A stretch of DNA of 64,000 nucleotides. Source: Denitratimonas sp037478135 (GTDB taxonomy: Bacteria; Pseudomonadota; Gammaproteobacteria; Xanthomonadales; Xanthomonadaceae). Made by a program: the position numbers and the translations under genes. The stretch lies in the NCBI RefSeq assembly GCF_037478135.1, contig NZ_JBBHDV010000002.1, positions 248,001-312,000 of the forward strand, written 5' to 3'. The notes beneath the pieces were generated by a model. That model saw only the letters and a program-made list of their open reading frames with translations, searched no databases and had not been told where the DNA came from. Numbering within the stretch: the stretch's first letter is position 1; each line of letters opens with the position of its first letter. This document shows, piece by piece, positions 59,875-64,000 of this stretch.

Positions 59875-60282
59875 TCAGAACAGGTCGCCACCAGCCGAGA
59901 AGGTGCGTTCCATGCGGTCGCCCAAACCACCGATTTCCAGCACGATGCGGTCGATCTCGGCCGCCGTCAGCGAGGTGTAGGGGCGGTTCTCGCACAATTG
60001 CAGATAGGGCACGCCGTCCAGCTCGGAGACGGCGAGATAACCCACGCGCTGTTCCCAGTTGAAATACAGCGCGCGGCGCGCATCCAGGCCGGTGATCGGC
60101 GCCACCGAGGTGCTGACGCGCAGGTAAGGACGTTCGTCTTCGCCCTGCATTTCGGCCAGGTAGATGTTCTGCCGGCGTGCGCCCTGATCCAGCGTGAGTT
60201 CGACCCCGATCAGATAGGGGTCGTTGGTCTTGATCGTGTAGCTGGCGGCCGCGTGTGCGCGGATCTGCTCGAAATTCTGCAT
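59875..60282 (-). CDS. DUF1249 family protein (YqiB-like)
   Basis: A 135-residue soluble protein matching DUF1249/YqiB: FNWEQRVGYLAVSELDGVPYLQLCENRPYTSL and the DPYLIGVEL block. Function is unknown. It is convergent with hda (53 nt apart) and divergent from the alkyltransferase-like gene. The ATG at 60282 is the first Met of the conserved region; the frame is open far upstream but overlaps other genes there. Confidence 0.9.
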   Translation of the reverse strand: MQNFEQIRAHAAASYTIKTNDPYLIGVELTLDQGARRQNIYLAEMQGEDERPYLRVSTSVAPITGLDARRALYFNWEQRVGYLAVSELDGVPYLQLCENRPYTSLTAAEIDRIVLEIGGLGDRMERTFSAGGDLF

Positions 60283-60348
60283 GGTCGGGACAGGGCATTG
60301 GGAAACGGCGGGTATTCTAGCCCGCCTGCACACGGGCACTGTCACGGA

Positions 60349-60747
60349 ATGCATATGAATGGGGAAGGCCGGGAAGAACGCGGCCAGCGGCGGCGCAGCC
60401 AGATCATCGCGCAGATCCGCGCGGTGCCGATCGGCAGCGTCGCCAGCTATGGTGCGATCGCGCGCCGTGCCGGCTGGCCGCGTGCCGCCCGTCTGGTGGC
60501 GCGCATCCTGGCTACGCACGAAGGCCCGCCCTTGCCCTGGCACCGCATCGTGCGCTCCGACGGGCGCATCGCATTTCCACCGGGTTCGCCCGAATTCCAC
60601 GAGCAATGCCAACGCCTGCGGGCCGAAGGCGTGGACGTGGTGGCCGGAAGGGTGCGGCTGGATCCGGCCCAGTCGCTGCTCGACCAGGCGCTGTGGGGCA
60701 GTTCGCCGTTGGGCGATGCCGATAGGGGCGACGACGGGGCAGGGTGA
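60349..60747 (+). CDS. Alkyltransferase-like (ATL) DNA-binding protein
   Basis: A 132-residue MGMT-fold protein. The usual methyl-accepting motif PCHR is PWHR here (GPPLPWHRIVRSDGRIAF), so the reactive Cys is replaced by Trp, the mark of ATL proteins. These bind O6-alkylguanine and hand the lesion to nucleotide excision repair without removing it. The winged-helix DNA-binding part is IRAVPIGSVASYGAIARRAGWPRAARLVARIL. ATG codons at 60349 and 60355 are both possible. Confidence 0.92.
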   Translation: MHMNGEGREERGQRRRSQIIAQIRAVPIGSVASYGAIARRAGWPRAARLVARILATHEGPPLPWHRIVRSDGRIAFPPGSPEFHEQCQRLRAEGVDVVAGRVRLDPAQSLLDQALWGSSPLGDADRGDDGAG

Positions 60748-60792
60748 TGCCGGCAGCGTAGAATGGTGCTTTCGCCATTTCCGGACGTGCCG

Positions 60793-61449
60793 ATGCTGGG
60801 CCAGATTCCCCCGATCACACGCGCGCTGTTGCTGGGCAACGGCGTGATCTTCGTGCTGCAGTTGTTGCTGGGTGACATCCGCTTTCTCGACATGATGCTG
60901 TGGCCGCTGGGCGAATACAGCGCACGGGTGTCGGCGGTGAGCGTGGTGCAGGTCGGCTTCCTGCCGTGGCAGGTGCTGACCTATGGCTTCCTGCACGGTG
61001 GGCTGACGCATCTGTTCTTCAACATGTTCGCGCTGTGGATGTTCGGGCCGGCGCTGGAAGGCACCTGGGGCTCGAAGCGGTTCATGCAGTACTACCTGGT
61101 CTGCGTGATCGGGGCCGGGCTGGTGCAGCTGGTCGTGGCCACGATGGCGGTCAACAGCGGCAGCGATCCGTATCCGACGGTGGGTGCCTCCGGCGGGATT
61201 TTCGGTGTGCTGCTGGCGTTCGGCATGCTGTTTCCGAACCACCGCCTGATGCTGATCTTTCCGCCGATTCCGATGCGCGCGCGTACTTTCGTCATCGTCT
61301 ACGGCGTGCTGGAACTGGTCATGGGCGTCACCCGCACGCAATCGGGCGTGGCGCATTTCGCGCATCTGGGCGGCATGGCTTTCGGTTTCCTGATGATCCA
61401 GTACTGGCGCGGGCGCTGGCCGTTCCGGCGCCGGCCACGACAGGGCTGA
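60793..61449 (+). CDS. Rhomboid-family intramembrane serine protease
   Basis: A 218-residue polytopic protein with about six helices. The catalytic Ser is in GASGGIFG (about residue 136) and the His in HFAHLGGMAFG near the end; HLFFNMFALWMFG is the conserved HxxxN helix. These enzymes cut membrane proteins inside the bilayer; the substrate is unknown. The ATG at 60793 matches the family start; another at 60763 would add ten residues. Confidence 0.9.
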   Translation: MLGQIPPITRALLLGNGVIFVLQLLLGDIRFLDMMLWPLGEYSARVSAVSVVQVGFLPWQVLTYGFLHGGLTHLFFNMFALWMFGPALEGTWGSKRFMQYYLVCVIGAGLVQLVVATMAVNSGSDPYPTVGASGGIFGVLLAFGMLFPNHRLMLIFPPIPMRARTFVIVYGVLELVMGVTRTQSGVAHFAHLGGMAFGFLMIQYWRGRWPFRRRPRQG

Positions 61450-61563
61450 GTGCGCCTTCGGCAAAGCGTGTGTCAGGCCACGGAAGCGGCCTGAGGAACT
61501 TGTCGCAAGCGCTTGTCGGGCCTAGACTTGCCGCGTTCGATCCGGTCTTGCAGGAACCATGCG

Positions 61564-62046
61564 ATGTTGAGGATGACGATGCTTGTGGCGGGTACGCTGG
61601 CGATGATGGGGCTCAGCGCTCCGGCCGCCGCGATCAGTTGTTCCGGTGATGCGCCGCAGCCGCTGCCGGTGCGCACTACGCCGGTGCCGCCGCTGTTCTC
61701 CGGCATGACCGGTCACCCGGCCGCACTGGCCGCGCCGCGCACGCTGCTGGCCGAAAGCCGCGACGAATCCCTGGCGCTGGACGTGGTGCTGATGCGCCTG
61801 CGGCTGGAATCATGTGCCGCCGCTGCGGCGCAGGACGAATTCGCCAACTACGTGCCCAAGACCGAGCACGACAACACGCCCTACCGTTTCAATATGGACA
61901 AGGGCAAGAAGTTCACCGCCGCCGAATTCGATGCCTGGATGAAGAGTCGTGGCGTGCGCGTCGTGCAGGCCCGCCCGACCGGCGAAGCCGCAGCCCCGGC
62001 AGCGACGGAAACCTCCGCAGCGGCAGGCGCCGTGGTTTCGGACTGA
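61564..62046 (+). CDS. Exported hypothetical protein
   Basis: A 160-residue protein with a signal peptide (about 1-23, SAPAAA/ISC) and no family that I recognise. The mature part has a Pro-rich start, a helical LALDVVLMRLRLESCAAAAAQDEFANYVPKTEHDNTPYRFNM, a DAWMKSRGVRVVQARP segment and an Ala/Thr-rich tail. AGGA lies about 9 nt before the ATG. The 114 nt upstream, after the rhomboid gene, hold a 7-bp stem (61473-61494) without a T-run. A terminator follows the gene. Confidence 0.75.
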   Translation: MLRMTMLVAGTLAMMGLSAPAAAISCSGDAPQPLPVRTTPVPPLFSGMTGHPAALAAPRTLLAESRDESLALDVVLMRLRLESCAAAAAQDEFANYVPKTEHDNTPYRFNMDKGKKFTAAEFDAWMKSRGVRVVQARPTGEAAAPAATETSAAAGAVVSD

Positions 62047-62073
62047 TCGGCCCGCATCATCTGTTGTCGCTCG

Positions 62074-62108
62074 ACGGCCACGCAGGTTTGCGTGGCCGTT
62101 GTCATTTC
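62074..62108 (+). terminator. Stem-loop terminator before rnr
   Basis: An 11-bp perfect stem ACGGCCACGCA / TGCGTGGCCGT with a GGTT loop, followed by TGTCATTTC. The T-run is short, so strength is moderate. Confidence 0.72.
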
Positions 62109-62167
62109 AACGTGTGCCGTTTGCTGCCGGTCATCGCCGTACCGGAAGCGCGTAGTACGATGCGGCG

Positions 62168-64000
62168 ATGAAAAAAACCACGAGCGACCGGCGCAAGACC
62201 GCCGGCAAGAAGGCCCCGGCGCGTCCGGGTTGGATGCCGGACACCTTGATCCAGGCCGAGGCCGAGGAACGCCAGCGAACCGGCGCCGGTGCCGGCAGCG
62301 GAAAGGCGACGGGCAAGGCCGCGAAGAAGTCCGCCGCAGGCAAGACCACCGCGCGCAAGGCCACGGCAGCCGCAACGAAGACCGCCGCCAGAAAGACCGC
62401 CGGCGCAACCAAGGCGGCCAGATCGGCCGGAACCGCCCGCGCGACTGGAAAGCTGGCGGCCAAAAAATCCGGCGCCGCCACCAAACGTGGCGCCCGGGCT
62501 ACCTCGCCGGTACCTGCACCGGCGCCCGTTCCAGGCCGCAGCGCGAAAGCCGCGCGTGGCAGGGACGCCGTTGCTGCGACTCCAGCGTCCGGCGCGGCAC
62601 GTTTCCAGGACCAGTTCGCCGAGCGCGAGGCACGTCGATACGACAACCCCATCGCCAGCCGCGAGGCGATCCTGGCGCTGGTCGCGCAGTCGGACGGCCC
62701 GCAGTCGGCCGAAGAACTGGCAGTCAAGCTGCAACTGACCGCACCTGATCGTTTCGAAGCGCTGAGCCGGCGCCTGGCCGCGATGCTGCGCGATGGCCAG
62801 CTGCTGGCCAACCGGCGCGGCCAATACGTGCCGGCGCAGAAGACCGATCTGTTGGCCGGGCAGGTGATCGCCAATCCGGAAGGCTTCGGTTTCGTGCATC
62901 TGGATGCCGGCGGCGAGGACCTGTTCCTGCCGCCGCGCGAAATGCGCAAGGTGCTGCACGGTGACCGCGTGCTGGCCAGCGTGGTCAATGTCGACCGTCG
63001 CGGCCGGCGCGAAGGCGTCATCGTCGAAGTGCTGGAGCGGCGCCTGATGCGGCTGGTCGGGCGTTATGACGAGCGCGCCGGCATCGGCCACGTCACGCCT
63101 GATGACAAGCGCGTGCTGCAGGACGTGATGATCCCGCCGGATGCGCGCCACGATGCGCGCCCCGGCCAGCTGGTGGTCTGCGAGATTGTCGAGGCACCGC
63201 AACGCGGGCGTCCGCCGATCGGCCGCATCCTGACCGTGCTGGGCGAGGCGCTGACGCCTTCGCTGGTGGTGGAGGTCGCGATCCACGGCCACGGCCTGCC
63301 GCATGTGTTCCCGCCGCAGGTGCTGGAACAGGCCAGCGCGGTGCCGCTGGAAGTGCCGGCTACGGTTGCGTCCCAGCGCGTGGATCTGCGCGAGCTGCCG
63401 CTGGTGACGATCGACGGAGAAGACGCCAAGGATTTCGACGACGCGGTGTACTGCGAGCCGAACCGCAACGGTTTCCGCCTCGTGGTCGCGATCGCGGATG
63501 TTTCGCATTACGTGCAGCCCGGTTCTGCGCTGGACGAGGAAGCCCAGCTGCGCGCCACCTCGGTGTATTTCCCCGGCTTCGTGATTCCGATGCTGCCCGA
63601 GACCCTGTCCAACGGCATCTGCTCGCTGCGTCCGGACGAGGATCGACTGTGTTTCGTCTGCGATATGCAGGTCGACCGCGACGGCAAGGTGCGCAGCTCG
63701 GAATTCTACGAAGCGGTGATGCGTTCGCATGCACGGCTGTCCTATACTCAGGTCTGGAACGCGATCGGGCACGAGGATCCGGATGCCATCGCACAGCTCG
63801 GTGAGCGTCTGCCGCAGATCCAGCATCTGCACCAGCTTTACCGCATCCTGGCCAAGGCACGCAGCGCGCGTGGCGCGATCGAGTTCGAAACCGGCGAAGT
63901 GCGCTTCGTGCTCGGCCCGGCCGGCGAAGTGGTGCAGGGCGGCATGACCGAACGCAACGATGCGCACAAGCTGATCGAGGAGTGCATGATCGCGGCCAAC
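62168..64000 (+). CDS. rnr: Ribonuclease R (3' end cut by the window)
   Basis: The first 611 residues of RNase R, a processive 3'-5' exoribonuclease of the RNB family. Residues 1-145 are a low-complexity Lys/Ala/Arg-rich extension, beginning MKKTTSDRRK, that resembles histone H1-like tails. The conserved part starts near 146 (FQDQFAEREARRYDNPI), with a helix-turn-helix, cold-shock domains, and the RNB domain from about 400 (TIDGEDAKDFDDAV with the metal-binding Asp residues). The reading frame is open to base 64000. ATG at 62168 is the first Met; no clear Shine-Dalgarno. Confidence 0.95.
   Translation, partial: MKKTTSDRRKTAGKKAPARPGWMPDTLIQAEAEERQRTGAGAGSGKATGKAAKKSAAGKTTARKATAAATKTAARKTAGATKAARSAGTARATGKLAAKKSGAATKRGARATSPVPAPAPVPGRSAKAARGRDAVAATPASGAARFQDQFAEREARRYDNPIASREAILALVAQSDGPQSAEELAVKLQLTAPDRFEALSRRLAAMLRDGQLLANRRGQYVPAQKTDLLAGQVIANPEGFGFVHLDAGGEDLFLPPREMRKVLHGDRVLASVVNVDRRGRREGVIVEVLERRLMRLVGRYDERAGIGHVTPDDKRVLQDVMIPPDARHDARPGQLVVCEIVEAPQRGRPPIGRILTVLGEALTPSLVVEVAIHGHGLPHVFPPQVLEQASAVPLEVPATVASQRVDLRELPLVTIDGEDAKDFDDAVYCEPNRNGFRLVVAIADVSHYVQPGSALDEEAQLRATSVYFPGFVIPMLPETLSNGICSLRPDEDRLCFVCDMQVDRDGKVRSSEFYEAVMRSHARLSYTQVWNAIGHEDPDAIAQLGERLPQIQHLHQLYRILAKARSARGAIEFETGEVRFVLGPAGEVVQGGMTERNDAHKLIEECMIAAN

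Noticed and set aside
61473..61494. Stem TCAGGCC/GGCCTGA after the rhomboid gene as a terminator
   Set aside because: Only 7 bp and no T-run on either strand.

Overview
The window is 64 kb of high-GC (roughly 65%) bacterial chromosome, densely coded on both strands. Gene content and order point to a gammaproteobacterium of the Lysobacterales/Xanthomonadales group. The evidence is an infA-aat-acetyltransferase-trxB block, a PTS-Ntr set with HprK and a mannose-type IIA, an rpoN-lpt-kds operon, a metG-rnf pair, a large TonB receptor beside an S9 peptidase, and a secreted protein ending in a DGFE tail. No phage, rRNA operon or CRISPR array is visible. Most of it is core genome, with a few small accessory inserts and dispersed intergenic repeats.

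Layout. 0-7 kb: a cold-shock protein, then a pentahaem cytochrome c and a secreted protein of unknown function sitting where clpS-clpA usually lies, then infA, aat and a FemAB-like acetyltransferase. 7-11 kb: trxB and the phosphotransfer trunk EI-HPr-IIA(Man). 11-17 kb: an isochorismatase-fold hydrolase, a small toxin-antitoxin pair, and the threonine operon thrA-thrB-thrC with its own promoter and a Thr-rich leader peptide. 17-21 kb: a REC-HPt protein, a YdbH-like protein with a lipoprotein that seems to fuse YnbE and YdbL, repeats, a MITE-like relic and tRNA-Ala(CGC). 21-27 kb: an aromatic/aspartate aminotransferase, cmk, rpsA, ihfB, lapA, lapB. 27-34 kb: five genes joined by 4-nt overlaps (lipid-linked sugar transferase, WbpM-type dehydratase, galU, LtaS-like phosphotransferase, tadA), then orn. 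34-38 kb: metG, an RnfA-like protein and rnfB on the minus strand, and mrp/apbC on the plus strand. 38-44 kb: S9 peptidase and TonB receptor. 44-52 kb: a ten-gene minus-strand cluster kdsD-kdsC-lptC-lptA-lptB-rpoN-hpf-ptsN-hprK-rapZ. 52-64 kb: ibaG, murA, dodecin, DUF3108, purN, purM, DUF2066, a PerM-type permease, hda, DUF1249, an alkyltransferase-like protein, a rhomboid protease, a secreted hypothetical, and the 5' part of rnr running off the end.

How the genes fit together. Several sets serve the envelope: lptABC, kdsCD, murA, lapAB, galU with the sugar enzymes, and YdbH with YnbE/YdbL for phospholipid traffic. The regulatory PTS is complete (EI, HPr with His15 and Ser46, IIA-Man, IIA-Ntr, HprK, RapZ) but split over two loci about 33 kb apart. 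Amino-acid and nucleotide synthesis (thr, purMN, cmk) and translation or RNA turnover (infA, rpsA, metG, tadA, orn, rnr, hpf) fill much of the rest. The points most worth following up are the thr leader with its alternative stems, the YnbE-YdbL fusion, the 7-nt repeat inside metG, the Lys/Ala-rich N-terminus of RNase R, and the reduced Rnf pair.
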